Origin: Pseudomonas sp. CAN1
GTDB lineage: Bacteria > Pseudomonadota > Gammaproteobacteria > Pseudomonadales > Pseudomonadaceae
DNA: 34,753 bases
Reading direction: 5' to 3'
Assembly (NCBI RefSeq): GCF_030462585.1
Contig: NZ_JASMRU010000027.1
Span: 1 to 34,753, forward strand
The position numbers and the translations under genes are program-made. The notes beneath the pieces were generated by a model. It was not told the DNA's origin and made no database searches. It was given only the letters and a program-made list of their open reading frames with translations. Positions 15,430-23,566 of this stretch are shown in pieces (within the stretch, counting starts at the first letter, position 1; each line of letters starts with the position of its first letter).

Positions 15430-16332
15430 ATGCAGCCAGACGGGACCATCGAAAGCCGGCAACTGGCGCCGGGGTTGCTGCTGGTGCGCTCGCGGCTGCA
15501 TCCGCTGCAGGACTGCCGCGAGCCCAGCTCATCGCCCCATGGGCGCGCGGCACTGGTCATCACCCTCGGGCTGGAAGGGCGTTCCGCCTTCGTCGGCCGC
15601 GACGGCAACCGGGTCGATTTCCAGCCGGGCCACACCACCATCACCAGCTTCCGCCACAGCGACGGCCAGCGCTGCTATCGCGGCGGGGAAACCCTGAGCC
15701 AACTGCGGCTGGTCGTCGATGAACCTCTCCTGGCGAACTACCTGGGCGAGGCGAGTGCCCGGCAGCTGCTGGGCAACGGCCAGTTGCGCCGCCTGGCGCA
15801 TCGCCGCACGTCCAGCGCCAGCCTCGACCTGGCCCGTGCGCTGGTGCGGCCGGGGCAGGGGCTGCTGGACCTGCACCTGAATGGCCTGGCGCTGCTGCGC
15901 GAGCAGTTGCACGGCCTGATCCCTACGTCCTTTGCCGCCGCGCGATCGCTGAAAAGCACCGAGGTCGAGCGCCTGGAGCGCGGCCGTGATTGGCTGCTGG
16001 AACGCCTGGAGCAACCGGTGACCCTGGCGCTGCTGGCCGTCGCCGCCGGCATGGGCGAGTCGAGCCTGAAGGCCGGCTGGAAGCGCCACTTCGGCTGCAC
16101 GCCGCAGCAGTCACTTGCCGAGTTGCGCATGCGCCGCGCCCACGCGTTGCTCGAAGGCGGCTGCCAGGTGGCGCAGGCGGCCTGGGCCGTGGGCTATGGG
16201 CACCCGAACAACTTCAGTGTCGCCTTTGCTCGTTACTTTGGTTATTCGCCCAGTGCCGTGAGCAGTGGAGCGGGGGATTGTTCGCGAGCAAGCTCGCTCC
16301 TACAGGGTGCTCCGCGCACGAGGTCTTCGTAG
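15430..16332 (+). CDS. AraC-family transcriptional regulator
   Basis: The protein has 300 residues. The C-terminal two-helix-turn-helix AraC domain spans residues about 200-280 (LALLAVAAGMGESSLKAGWKRHFG, then AQAAWAVGYGHPNNFSVAFARYFGYSP). The N-terminal domain resembles the PchR-like sensor half. AGGGAGGG at 15417-15424 precedes the ATG. After the normal domain end (YFGYSPSAV) the last 20 or so codons run through a REP repeat, giving an odd Ser/Arg-rich tail (GDCSRASSLLQGAPRTRSS). The divergent methyltransferase gene is a possible target. The downstream gene is convergent. Confidence 0.9.
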   Translation: MQPDGTIESRQLAPGLLLVRSRLHPLQDCREPSSSPHGRAALVITLGLEGRSAFVGRDGNRVDFQPGHTTITSFRHSDGQRCYRGGETLSQLRLVVDEPLLANYLGEASARQLLGNGQLRRLAHRRTSSASLDLARALVRPGQGLLDLHLNGLALLREQLHGLIPTSFAAARSLKSTEVERLERGRDWLLERLEQPVTLALLAVAAGMGESSLKAGWKRHFGCTPQQSLAELRMRRAHALLEGGCQVAQAAWAVGYGHPNNFSVAFARYFGYSPSAVSSGAGDCSRASSLLQGAPRTRSS

Positions 16333-16353
16333 AAGCGAGCTTGCTCGCGAACC
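16280..16353. repeat. Inverted REP pair overlapping the AraC gene end
   Basis: A reverse unit (TTCGCGAGCAAGCTCGCTCC, then TACA) lies at 16280-16303. A forward unit (GTAGAAGCGAGCTTGCTCGC) lies at 16329-16353. The first is inside the AraC reading frame, and the frame's TAG at 16330 comes from the second. The pair also sits just before the convergent regulator's stop. Confidence 0.8.
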
Positions 16354-16372
16354 GCATGGCACGGTATTCCTC

Positions 16373-17407
16373 CTACATGGCGCGCTGCGCTTTCACGCAT
16401 CCAAAGCGCGCTTCCTTCGAAGGCGAGTAACCATAGAACGACGTGTAGCACTTGCTGAAATGGCTGGGCGAGACGAAGCCGCAGGCCAGCGCCACCTCAT
16501 ACATCGGCAGGCTGGAGTGCTGCAGCAGGCGGCGGCTTTCGGTGATGCGCAGTTCCAGGTAATAGCGCACCGGCGTGGTGCCCAGTTGCTCCTGGAACAG
16601 CCGCTCGATCTGCCGTTTCGAACGCCCCACGTAGCGCGACAGCTGGTCCTGGTTCAGCGGCTCCTCGATGTTCGCGCTCATCAGGTTGATCGCCTCGCGC
16701 AGCGGCTCGCTGAGCTTCTCGTGCAGCGCCGGGCGGGTGCGGCGGAAGCGCGACTCCTCGAAGGCGAGGATGTCGACGATGGCTTCCACCAGTTCGCGAC
16801 CGTGGCGCTGGTTGATCCACTCCAGCACCAGGTTGAAGGCACCGGTGGGGCTGGCGGCGGTGAGGCGGTCGCGGTCGGCCTGGTAGCTTTCGCTGGTGAC
16901 TTCGCTGTGCCGGGCGATCTCCGCCAGCGCCGCGCGGTTCTCCGGGTGGATGGCGCAGCGGTAGCCGTCGAGCAGGCCGGCCTGGCCGAGGAACCAGGCG
17001 CCGTTCCACAGGCCGGCGAGGGCGATGCCCCTGTCGGCGGCACCCTGCAACAGGCGGGTCAGTTCCGGGAGCGCCCGCAGTGGGGTGCGCAGGCCGCCGC
17101 AGACCACCAGCAGGTCCAGCTCGGCGAGCTGTGTCGAGTTCAGTGTGGCGCCAGGGCAGATCACCAAACCAAGGTCGCTGGCGACCGACTCGCCGTCCAG
17201 GCTGAAGGTCTCGCTGGCGAAGGTCTGCGCGCGAATCAGGTTGGCGGTCACCAGTGTGTCCAGCGCCTGGGTAAAGGCTGGCAGGGAGAAGTGTTCCAGC
17301 AGCAGGAAGCCCACCCGCGCGAGGCGGCTGGTCTCCTTCGGTTCACCGTCGAGATAGCGGAGGTTGCGGCCCTGCATGGCCCCACTGAACTGTCGGCGTT
17401 CGACCAA
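16373..17407 (-). CDS. GlxA-type AraC regulator (DJ-1/GATase1-like sensor)
   Basis: This 344-residue protein joins an N-terminal class I glutaminase-like (DJ-1/PfpI fold) domain (RVGFLLLEHFSLPAFTQALDTL to about residue 200) to a C-terminal AraC DNA-binding domain (NQDQLSRYVGRSKRQIERLFQE, then YEVALACGFVSPSHFSKCYTSFYGYSP). The position of the catalytic Cys in true amidotransferases reads GLWNGAW, so it senses rather than cleaves. Relatives include the GbdR, CdhR and ArgR-type regulators of amine and amino-acid use. The TTG at 17407 has GAGGTG just upstream; an in-frame ATG at 17377 is the alternative. It lies 33 bases after the permease gene on the same strand, so the two are probably an operon. 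Confidence 0.88.
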   Translation of the reverse strand: MVERRQFSGAMQGRNLRYLDGEPKETSRLARVGFLLLEHFSLPAFTQALDTLVTANLIRAQTFASETFSLDGESVASDLGLVICPGATLNSTQLAELDLLVVCGGLRTPLRALPELTRLLQGAADRGIALAGLWNGAWFLGQAGLLDGYRCAIHPENRAALAEIARHSEVTSESYQADRDRLTAASPTGAFNLVLEWINQRHGRELVEAIVDILAFEESRFRRTRPALHEKLSEPLREAINLMSANIEEPLNQDQLSRYVGRSKRQIERLFQEQLGTTPVRYYLELRITESRRLLQHSSLPMYEVALACGFVSPSHFSKCYTSFYGYSPSKEARFGCVKAQRAM

Positions 17408-17440
17408 GCGGCACCTCGTCTGCGTGAGTGGGCGGGCGCT

Positions 17441-18853
17441 TCAGCCGCGCACGGTGCGGCGGCTGAGGGAGGTCTGGGCGTGGGGCGAACCGCGTCGGCT
17501 GGTCTGGCTGAGTAGGATGATAATCACCGTCAGCGCCAGGGTCGAACTCACCTCGATACGGTGCGACGGCATGATGAACATCACCGCGAGGATGAAGCTG
17601 ATGATCCCGATCACCAGCCAGGTCAGCCAGGGGAACAGCCACATGCGGAACACCAGTTCGTGGTTGCGCCGGCGCAGGATGCCGCGCATGCGCAGTTGCG
17701 ACACGGCGATGGCCAGGTAGACCAGCAGGGCGATGGAGCCCGAGCTGGCCAGCAGGAACTCGAACAGCCGCCCCGGCGCAAAGAAGTTGAGCAGGGTGGT
17801 GAACATGCCGATCAGCGTGCTGGCGATCACCGCCGCGCGCGGCACGCCGGCCTTCGAGGTGCGCTGGATGAAGGCCGGCGCGTCGTGGCGGCGGCTCAGC
17901 GAGTAGATCATCCGCGAGGCGATGTACACCGAGGAATTCAGGCAGCTGGCCACGGCCACCAGTACCACCAGGTCCATCAGCAGCTGCGCGTTGGGGATGT
18001 GCAGCAGCTCCAGGGCGCGCTGGTAGGAGCCGATCTCCACCAGACGCGGATCGTTCCACGGAACCACCGAGATGATCACCAGGATCGACAGCAGGTAGAA
18101 CACGCTGATGCGCCAGATCACCGAACGCGTGGCCTTGGCGATATTGCGGCTGGGGTCGCTGGATTCGGCGGCGGCGATGGTCACCGCTTCGGTGCCGATG
18201 AAGCTGAACAGGGTGGTGATCAGCGCGCTGAAGATGGCCGTCCAGCCGTTGGGCATGAAGCCGCCGTGCTCGTGCATCAACTTGCCCAGGCCACTGGCCT
18301 CGCGCCCCGGCAGCAGGCCGAACAGCGCGGCGCCGCCAAGGCCGATGAAGGCGACGATGGCGACCACCTTGAGCATGGCGAACCAGAATTCGAACTCGCC
18401 GTACTTGGCCACGCTGAACAGGTTGGTGACGGTGAGCAGCAGCGTCATCGACAGGGCGAATACCCAGGTCTCGACCTGCGGGAACCAGTTGTTGAGGATG
18501 ACCCCGGCGGCGATCGCCTCGATGGGGATCACCAGTACCCAGAACCACCAGTACAGCCAGCCAATGGTGAAGCCGGCCCAGCGGCCGATGGCCTGGTCGG
18601 CGTAGGCGGAGAAGGAGCCGGTATCCGGGCTGGCCACGGCCATCTCGCCGAGCATGCGCATCACCAGTACCACCAGCAGCCCGGAGAGGGCGTAGGCGAC
18701 GATGGCGGAAGGGCCGGCGGCGGCAATCGCGTGGCCGGAGCCGACGAACAGGCCCGCCCCGATGATTCCCGCGATGGAAAGCATGGTTACGTGGCGGGGC
18801 TTGAAGCCCTGCACCAGATCGCCATTGGCGCCTTTTGCACTGGGAGCACTCAT
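17441..18853 (-). CDS. Amino acid permease, APC family (GABA/proline permease type)
   Basis: This 470-residue inner-membrane protein has about 12 predicted helices. The first helix carries the APC signature MLSIAGIIGAGLFVGSG, and an LGEMAVASPDTGSFSAYADQAIGRWAGFTIGWLYW stretch follows. It belongs to the AAT subgroup (GabP, ProY, AnsP-like), which imports amino acids by proton symport. The substrate is not certain. AAAGG precedes the ATG at 18853. The following GlxA-type regulator is probably co-transcribed and may sense the imported compound. The 275-base gap upstream (18854-19128) holds an AT-rich patch near the start and no gene. Confidence 0.9.
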   Translation of the reverse strand: MSAPSAKGANGDLVQGFKPRHVTMLSIAGIIGAGLFVGSGHAIAAAGPSAIVAYALSGLLVVLVMRMLGEMAVASPDTGSFSAYADQAIGRWAGFTIGWLYWWFWVLVIPIEAIAAGVILNNWFPQVETWVFALSMTLLLTVTNLFSVAKYGEFEFWFAMLKVVAIVAFIGLGGAALFGLLPGREASGLGKLMHEHGGFMPNGWTAIFSALITTLFSFIGTEAVTIAAAESSDPSRNIAKATRSVIWRISVFYLLSILVIISVVPWNDPRLVEIGSYQRALELLHIPNAQLLMDLVVLVAVASCLNSSVYIASRMIYSLSRRHDAPAFIQRTSKAGVPRAAVIASTLIGMFTTLLNFFAPGRLFEFLLASSGSIALLVYLAIAVSQLRMRGILRRRNHELVFRMWLFPWLTWLVIGIISFILAVMFIMPSHRIEVSSTLALTVIIILLSQTSRRGSPHAQTSLSRRTVRG

Positions 18854-19128
18854 CTGTCGGCCTTTTATTGAAATTGTTATGTAGGGCGCGATGACGCGTG
18901 GCCGGGTGCAGCTTCCCCGCAGCGCTGGCTCCTGATGTGGAGGCTGGGGAATCCGCGTGGCGGCAATGCGCTTCACGCGGGGCTCAAGCTAAGGCAGTGG
19001 GTGAGCGGCGAGTTGCTCGAAATCGCCATGGGCATGACCAAAAGCGACATGGCCGGCCGGCGGGATGCTGGCCAGAAGCCGCTCCGGGACGATGGTTCCT
19101 CTACGCGCAGGACTAGGAATACGGTCGC

Positions 19129-19626
19129 TCAGCGAGTGGTTTCGGGCAGGCTGGCGAGGAGTTTTTCCAGCAGGGCGCAGAGCTTCTTCTGCTCGGCGGC
19201 GCTCAGGCCAGAAAGCACCTGGCGCTGGTTGTCAGCATGGGCGCCGACGGCCTGGTCGATCAGCGCCAGGCCCGCCTCACTGAGGCCGACCAGCGAACCG
19301 CGGCCGTCCTCTGGGTTGGGCATGCGCTGGATCAGGCCCTGCTTTTCCAGGCGGTCGAGGCGGTTGGTCATGCTACCGGAGGAGATCATCGCCGCCTCGT
19401 AGAGCACCGTTGGCGTGAGGCGGAAAGGCGCGCCGCTGCGGCGCAGGGTGGCGAGCACGTCGAACTCGCCCGGTTGCAGGCCGTACTCGGCGAACAGCGG
19501 GTTGAGGTGGTCGCGGGCGATCAGCTGGGCGGCCTCGCCGAGGCGGCCGAGCAGCAGCATGCCGTCGGTATCCAGCTCGGGGAGTTGCTGGCGCCATTGC
19601 TCGACGGCGAACGCGGCTCTGTCCAT
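19129..19626 (-). CDS. MarR-family transcriptional regulator
   Basis: This 165-residue protein has the MarR winged-helix layout: a dimerisation helix, then LQPGEFDVLATLRRSGAPFRLTP, the recognition region YEAAMISSGSMTNRLDRLEKQGLIQR, a wing with NPEDGRGSLVGLS, and C-terminal helices. The N-terminus resembles the branch whose members repress divergent efflux pumps. It is divergent from an MFS gene, and two similar dyads lie between them at 19641-19685. It probably represses both genes until a ligand binds. The ATG is at 19626. Confidence 0.92.
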   Translation of the reverse strand: MDRAAFAVEQWRQQLPELDTDGMLLLGRLGEAAQLIARDHLNPLFAEYGLQPGEFDVLATLRRSGAPFRLTPTVLYEAAMISSGSMTNRLDRLEKQGLIQRMPNPEDGRGSLVGLSEAGLALIDQAVGAHADNQRQVLSGLSAAEQKKLCALLEKLLASLPETTR

Positions 19627-19640
19627 GGCGGCTTCCTTTT

Positions 19641-19685
19641 TATCTTGATGTCGAGATACATTGAATTTGTCTTGATGTAGAGATA
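19641..19685. promoter_or_regulatory. Tandem MarR-type operators
   Basis: TATCTTGATGTCGAGATA (19641-19658) and TGTCTTGATGTAGAGATA (19668-19685) are two dyad-like sites in the same orientation, 27 bases centre to centre. They share TCTTGATGT and AGATA. The region is AT-rich compared with its surroundings and lies between the divergent MarR and MFS genes. Confidence 0.75.
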
Positions 19686-19741
19686 TTCGCCTGCGCCGTC
19701 CTCGCGATCAAGTGCTGGCGCCCACTGAAAGGATGTTTGCC

Positions 19742-20911
19742 ATGTCTCGAACCGTCTCCCTTGCCGCCTGCCTGCTCGCCGTCGTGCTGGCCGGCCTCAA
19801 CCTGCGCCCGGCGCTGGCCTCCATCGGCCCGCTGCTGGACGCGCTGCAGGCTTCCGCGCAGTTGTCCGACAGCCTCGCCAGCCTGCTCACCAGCCTGCCG
19901 GTGCTGCTGATGGGCCTCGGCGCGCTGGGTGCCGCCCAGTTGCTGCGCCACTTCGGCGTGCGTCGTGGCGTGGCGTTCGGCCTGCTGCTGATCGCATGTG
20001 CCTGCGTGCTGCGCCTGTTGCCGGGGCAGGTCGGGTTGCTTGGCGGCGCAGTGCTCGCCGGCCTGGGCATTGCTGCCTGCCAGGCGCTGCTGCCGGTGTT
20101 CATCCGCCAGCGCTTCGGCGCGCGGGTCGGTGGGGCGATGGGCGCTTATTCCACCGCAATCATGGGCGGCGCGGTGCTGGCCAGCGTGGCCTCGCCGTGG
20201 CTGGCGCAAGCCTGGGGCGAGCTGCCGGCGCTGGCGTTCTGGGCTTTGCCGGCCTTGCTGGCGCTGCCGATTTGGAGCCGCGCGGCGCAGGGCGAGGTAC
20301 CCGTCAGCTCCGCCGCTCCGGCCTTTGCCGGCATCGCCCGGCGCGCGGCGTGGCTGGCGCTGTTCTTCGGCCTGGGCACCGGCGCCTATGTGCTGGTGCT
20401 CGCCTGGCTGCCGCCGTACTACACGGCGCTCGGTTGGACGCCCGCCCAGGCAGGTGCGTTGCTCGGTGGGCTGACGCTGACCGAGGTGGTCGCAGGTTTG
20501 CTGGTCTCGGCCTTCATCGACCGCCTGCCGGACCGCCGCCCGGCGCTCGTGCTGGCCATCGGGCTGCTGTTCGGCGGCCTGGTCGTGCTGGTGATGTGGC
20601 CGCAGCAACTGGTGCTGGTGGCGATGATCGGGCTCGGCCTGGGCATCGGCGCGCTGTTCCCGCTGTCGCTGATCGTCGCCATGGACCGCGCCCGCAGCCC
20701 CGCCGAGGCCGGCGCACTGGTGGGCTTCGTGCAGGGCGTCGGCTACCTGATCGCGGCGCTGTTTCCGCTGCTGGCGGGGCTGGCGCGGCAGTCCATGGCC
20801 AGCTTGGCGCCGGCCTGGATCGGCATGGCGTTGGTGTGCCTGGTGATGCTCGTCCTGGCCAGCCGCTTCGCACCATCGCGGCCGGAGGCGGGGCAGGCGC
20901 AGGGCTGCTGA
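19742..20911 (+). CDS. MFS transporter, CynX/NimT type
   Basis: This 389-residue inner-membrane protein has 12 hydrophobic segments and the early LNLRPALASIGPLLDAL motif typical of the cyanate/nitroimidazole (CynX/NimT/YycB) branch of the major facilitator superfamily. In the second half it has DRLPDRRPALVLAIGLLFGG and AGALVGFVQGVGYLIAALFPLLAG. The substrate is not known; relatives are mostly exporters or anion exchangers. AAAGGA at 19728-19733 sets the start at 19742. Regulation by the divergent MarR protein is likely. It is followed by a GST gene 64 bases later on the same strand. Confidence 0.9.
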   Translation: MSRTVSLAACLLAVVLAGLNLRPALASIGPLLDALQASAQLSDSLASLLTSLPVLLMGLGALGAAQLLRHFGVRRGVAFGLLLIACACVLRLLPGQVGLLGGAVLAGLGIAACQALLPVFIRQRFGARVGGAMGAYSTAIMGGAVLASVASPWLAQAWGELPALAFWALPALLALPIWSRAAQGEVPVSSAAPAFAGIARRAAWLALFFGLGTGAYVLVLAWLPPYYTALGWTPAQAGALLGGLTLTEVVAGLLVSAFIDRLPDRRPALVLAIGLLFGGLVVLVMWPQQLVLVAMIGLGLGIGALFPLSLIVAMDRARSPAEAGALVGFVQGVGYLIAALFPLLAGLARQSMASLAPAWIGMALVCLVMLVLASRFAPSRPEAGQAQGC

Positions 20912-20975
20912 GAAATCCATGGCGCGCTCATTCGGGTCTAGGCTGAGTACTTTCGTCTGCCCCTGGTGACCCGCC

Positions 20976-21635
20976 ATGTCCCTCGTCCTGTTCGGCCATC
21001 CGTTTTCCTCCTACACGCAGAAGGTGCTGATCGCCCTCTACGAGAACGCCACGCCCTTCGAGTTCCGCGGCCTCGGCCCGGACCAGCCGGAGAACGGCGC
21101 GCACTGGCTGCGCCTGTGGCCGATTGCGAAGTTTCCGGTGCTGCTGGATGGCGAGCACAGCGTCGCCGAGACCAGCATCGTCATCGAGTACCTGCACCTC
21201 AAGCACCCCGGCCCGGTGCGCCTGCTGCCGGACGATCCGCTGAAGGCGCTGGATGTGCGCTTCCTCGACCGCTTCTTCGACTGGCACGTGATGACCCCGG
21301 TGCAGCATGCCGTTCTCGGTGCCATGAGCGGCGAAGCAGGCAAGCGCGCCGAAGGGCTGGCCCACGCCGTGAGCAAACTCGAACTGGCCTATGCCTGGCT
21401 GGAAGCAGAACTGGGCGGGCGCGCCTGGGCGGCGGGCGACAGCTTCAGCCTCGCCGACTGCGCGGCGGCACCGTCACTGTTCTATGCGGACTGGACCCAT
21501 CCCATCGGCGACCAGTATCCGACGCTGCGCGCCTACCGCTCGCGATTACTGGCGCGTCCGTCCTTCGCTCGCGCGGTGGAGGAGGCGCGGCCGCACCGGC
21601 CACTGTTCCCGCTGGGTGCGCCGGATCGGGATTGA
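20976..21635 (+). CDS. Glutathione S-transferase family protein
   Basis: This 219-residue protein has an N-terminal thioredoxin fold (LVLFGHPFSSYTQKVLIALYE), the glutathione-contact segment KFPVLLDGEHSVAETSIVIEYL with cis-Pro and the E-T/S pair, and an all-helical C-terminal domain with the N-capping motif GDSFSLADCAAA. Ser10, Ser11 and Tyr12 in the first loop are the candidates for the catalytic residue. It is cytoplasmic and conjugates or reduces an unknown substrate. The gene may share a transcript with the upstream MFS gene (64-base gap), which would fit a detoxification pair; that is inference. Confidence 0.9.
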   Translation: MSLVLFGHPFSSYTQKVLIALYENATPFEFRGLGPDQPENGAHWLRLWPIAKFPVLLDGEHSVAETSIVIEYLHLKHPGPVRLLPDDPLKALDVRFLDRFFDWHVMTPVQHAVLGAMSGEAGKRAEGLAHAVSKLELAYAWLEAELGGRAWAAGDSFSLADCAAAPSLFYADWTHPIGDQYPTLRAYRSRLLARPSFARAVEEARPHRPLFPLGAPDRD

Positions 21636-21638
21636 GGG

Positions 21639-21675
21639 CAAAAAAATCCCCCGTGCGCTGCCGCGACCGGGGGAT
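21639..21675 (-). terminator. Rho-independent terminator for the aldehyde dehydrogenase transcript
   Basis: ATCCCCC (21646-21652) pairs with GGGGGAT (21669-21675). On the minus strand the stem is followed by seven T residues, the A-tract at 21640-21646. It is about 175 bases beyond the aldehyde dehydrogenase stop and directly behind the GST stop on the other strand. The plus direction lacks a T-tract. Confidence 0.7.
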
Positions 21676-21754
21676 GCAAGACCCGCGCAGGGGGATCGCG
21701 CGGGTGAGGTAGACGGTTTGATATCGGCAGCAAGCCGCGGTGCCACCTGATGGC

Positions 21755-21825
21755 GTAGGAGCGGACTCTGTCCGCGATGATTTCCGGCGCGATGCGGACC
21801 TATCGCGGACGGAGTCCGCTCCTAC
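21755..21825. repeat. REP-type inverted pair (GTAGGAGCGGA type)
   Basis: GTAGGAGCGGACTCTGTCCG at the left and CGGACGGAGTCCGCTCCTAC at the right are inverted copies around a 30-base centre. This is the same subtype as the last unit of the 14043-14265 cluster. It lies between the terminator and the aldehyde dehydrogenase stop. Confidence 0.8.
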
Positions 21826-21850
21826 CCAGCTTGCAAGTTCTGGTGCGGGC

Positions 21851-23344
21851 TTACAGGCGGATCAGCACCGACTTCAGCTCGGTGTAATGCTCGATGGCGG
21901 CGGCGCCCATCTCGCGGCCGACGCCGGACATCTTGAAGCCGCCGAAGGGCAGCGCCGGGTCCAGTGCGCTGTGGCAGTTGACCCACACCGAGCCGGACTT
22001 GATGCGCGGCACCATGCGGTGCACCGCCGCCAGGTCGTTGGACCAGACGCTGGCGCCCAGGCCGTAGGGGCTGTCGTTGGCCAGGCGCAGGGCGTCGTCG
22101 ATGTCGTCGAAGGGCATGGCGACCAGCACCGGGCCGAAGATTTCCTCCTGCACCAGCGGGTTCTTCTGGTCGACGTCGACGATCACCGTGGGTTTGACGA
22201 AGTAGCCGGGGCCGAACTGTTCGCCGCCGCAGGCGATGGTGGCGCCCTTGTCGCGGCCCAGTTCGATGTAGTCGAACACGCGCTTCTGCTGCTTGGCGGA
22301 GATCAGCGGGCCCATGTCGATGCTCGGGTCCAGGCCGTTGCCCAGCTTCATGCCGTTGGCGATGCCGGAGATATCGGCGATGACGTTGTCGAAGTGCTTG
22401 CGCTGCACGTACAGGCGCGAGCCAGCGCAGCAGACCTGGCCCTGGTTGAAGAAGATCGCCTGGGCGGCGCCGGCGGCGGCGGTGGCGAGATCGGCGTCGG
22501 CCATGACGATGGTCGGCGACTTGCCACCCAGCTCCAGGGTCACGCGGGTCATGTTGTCCATGGCCGCCTTGCCGATTTCCTTGCCTACCGGGGTCGAGCC
22601 GGTGAAGGTCAGCTTGTCCACCAGCGGGTGGTGGGAGAGGGCGGCGCCGGCGGTGATACCGGCGCCGGTGACGACGTTGAATACGCCGGCCGGGTAGCCG
22701 GCTTCGAGCACCAACTCGGCGAGTTTCAGCGCGGACAGCGGCGTCTCGTCGGCGGGTTTGAGCACCACGCTGCAGCCGGTGGCCAGCGCCGGGCCGAGTT
22801 TCCAGCAGGCCAGCAGCAGCGGGAAGTTCCAGGCGACGATGGCGCCAACCACGCCGACCGCTTCGCGGCGGATATAGCCGTGGAATTCGCCATCGGGCAT
22901 CAGCGGCATGGACACGTCGACGGTGGTGCCTTCGATCTTGGTGGCGTAGCCGGCCATGTAGCGCAGGAAGTCGATGGCCAGTTGCACGTCCATGACGCGG
23001 GCGACGGCGGCGCTCTTGCCGTTGTTCAGGCATTCCAGCTCGGCCAGCAGGTCGGCGTCGCGCTCCATCAGGTCGGCGAGTTTCCACAACAGGTTCTGCC
23101 GTTCGCGCGGGCGGGTGCGGCTCCAGGCCGAATCATCGAAGGCCTGGCGCGCGGCGCGCACGGCGCGGTCGACGTCGGCAGCGGTGCCGGCCGGCACCTG
23201 GCAGAGCACTTCGCCGGTGGCCGGGTTGCGCAGGTCCATCAGTGCGCCGTCGCTGGCGGAGCTCCAGTCGGCACCGATCAGCATCTTCGGGGCGCGCTGC
23301 AGGAAGGCGCGGGATTCGGGCTTGATGGGCAGGGATGCAAGCAT
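21851..23344 (-). CDS. NAD(P)-dependent aldehyde dehydrogenase, phenylacetaldehyde dehydrogenase type
   Basis: This 497-residue protein has the full aldehyde dehydrogenase layout. N173 is in AWNFP, K196 in VLKPADE, the general base E271 in TLELGGKSP and the nucleophile C305 in QGQVCCAGSR. The N-terminus (MLASLPIKPESRAFL) and overall pattern resemble phenylacetaldehyde dehydrogenases such as FeaB, StyD and PeaE. It should oxidise an arylacetaldehyde or other amine-derived aldehyde to the acid in the cytoplasm. Its place beside the amine dehydrogenase genes fits the PeaE role, but the exact substrate is inferred. AAGAGG precedes the ATG at 23344. A near-perfect sigma-54 promoter lies at 23405-23421, with a CTCCCGG-T-CCGGGAG palindrome in the leader at 23373-23387. 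Confidence 0.93.
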   Translation of the reverse strand: MLASLPIKPESRAFLQRAPKMLIGADWSSASDGALMDLRNPATGEVLCQVPAGTAADVDRAVRAARQAFDDSAWSRTRPRERQNLLWKLADLMERDADLLAELECLNNGKSAAVARVMDVQLAIDFLRYMAGYATKIEGTTVDVSMPLMPDGEFHGYIRREAVGVVGAIVAWNFPLLLACWKLGPALATGCSVVLKPADETPLSALKLAELVLEAGYPAGVFNVVTGAGITAGAALSHHPLVDKLTFTGSTPVGKEIGKAAMDNMTRVTLELGGKSPTIVMADADLATAAAGAAQAIFFNQGQVCCAGSRLYVQRKHFDNVIADISGIANGMKLGNGLDPSIDMGPLISAKQQKRVFDYIELGRDKGATIACGGEQFGPGYFVKPTVIVDVDQKNPLVQEEIFGPVLVAMPFDDIDDALRLANDSPYGLGASVWSNDLAAVHRMVPRIKSGSVWVNCHSALDPALPFGGFKMSGVGREMGAAAIEHYTELKSVLIRL

Positions 23345-23404
23345 TGCGTTGGCCTCTTGTTGTCTGTTCGTGCTCCCGGTCCGGGAGGCGCTGAGGCGAG
23401 GTAT

Positions 23405-23421
23405 CGCAACGGCTGTGCCAA
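23405..23421 (-). promoter_or_regulatory. Sigma-54 (-24/-12) promoter of the aldehyde dehydrogenase gene
   Basis: On the minus strand the sequence reads TTGGCAC-AGCCG-TTGC, an exact match to TGGCAC-N5-TTGC with correct GG-to-GC spacing. The transcript would start near 23394, about 50 bases before the ATG. Confidence 0.8.
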
Positions 23422-23437
23422 GGCTGTCTTGTTGTTA

Positions 23438-23450
23438 CAACTTATTGAAT
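23438..23450 (-). promoter_or_regulatory. Possible IHF site upstream of the sigma-54 promoter
   Basis: On the minus strand ATTCAA-TAAG-TTG matches the IHF consensus WATCAA-N4-TTR with one mismatch. It lies in an AT-rich island just upstream of the -24 element, where IHF bends DNA in many sigma-54 promoters. Confidence 0.35.
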
Positions 23451-23486
23451 TAAAAGAATTTAATGGAGATTTGTGGCGAGCGGGAG

Positions 23487-23519
23487 AAAAAGCCGCTGTC
23501 GCATTGTGCGACAGCGGCT
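23487..23519 (-). terminator. Rho-independent terminator of the MFS transporter gene
   Basis: AGCCGCTGTCGCA (23491-23503) and TGCGACAGCGGCT (23507-23519) form a perfect 13-bp stem with a 3-base loop. On the minus strand a T-run follows (23487-23491). It lies 200 bases beyond the MFS stop and insulates the aldehyde dehydrogenase promoter from read-through. Confidence 0.9.
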
Positions 23520-23566
23520 GAGACGGTCCTGGCTTGTTTTCAGATGAGAGTTCGGAGCTGGGCGTT

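Noticed and set aside
18898-19116. Small plus-strand ORF between the permease and MarR genes
   Set aside because: It has no ribosome site or recognisable motif and looks like chance in GC-rich DNA.
21740-23521. Plus-strand frame opposite the aldehyde dehydrogenase
   Set aside because: The aldehyde dehydrogenase catalytic residues are all on the minus strand.
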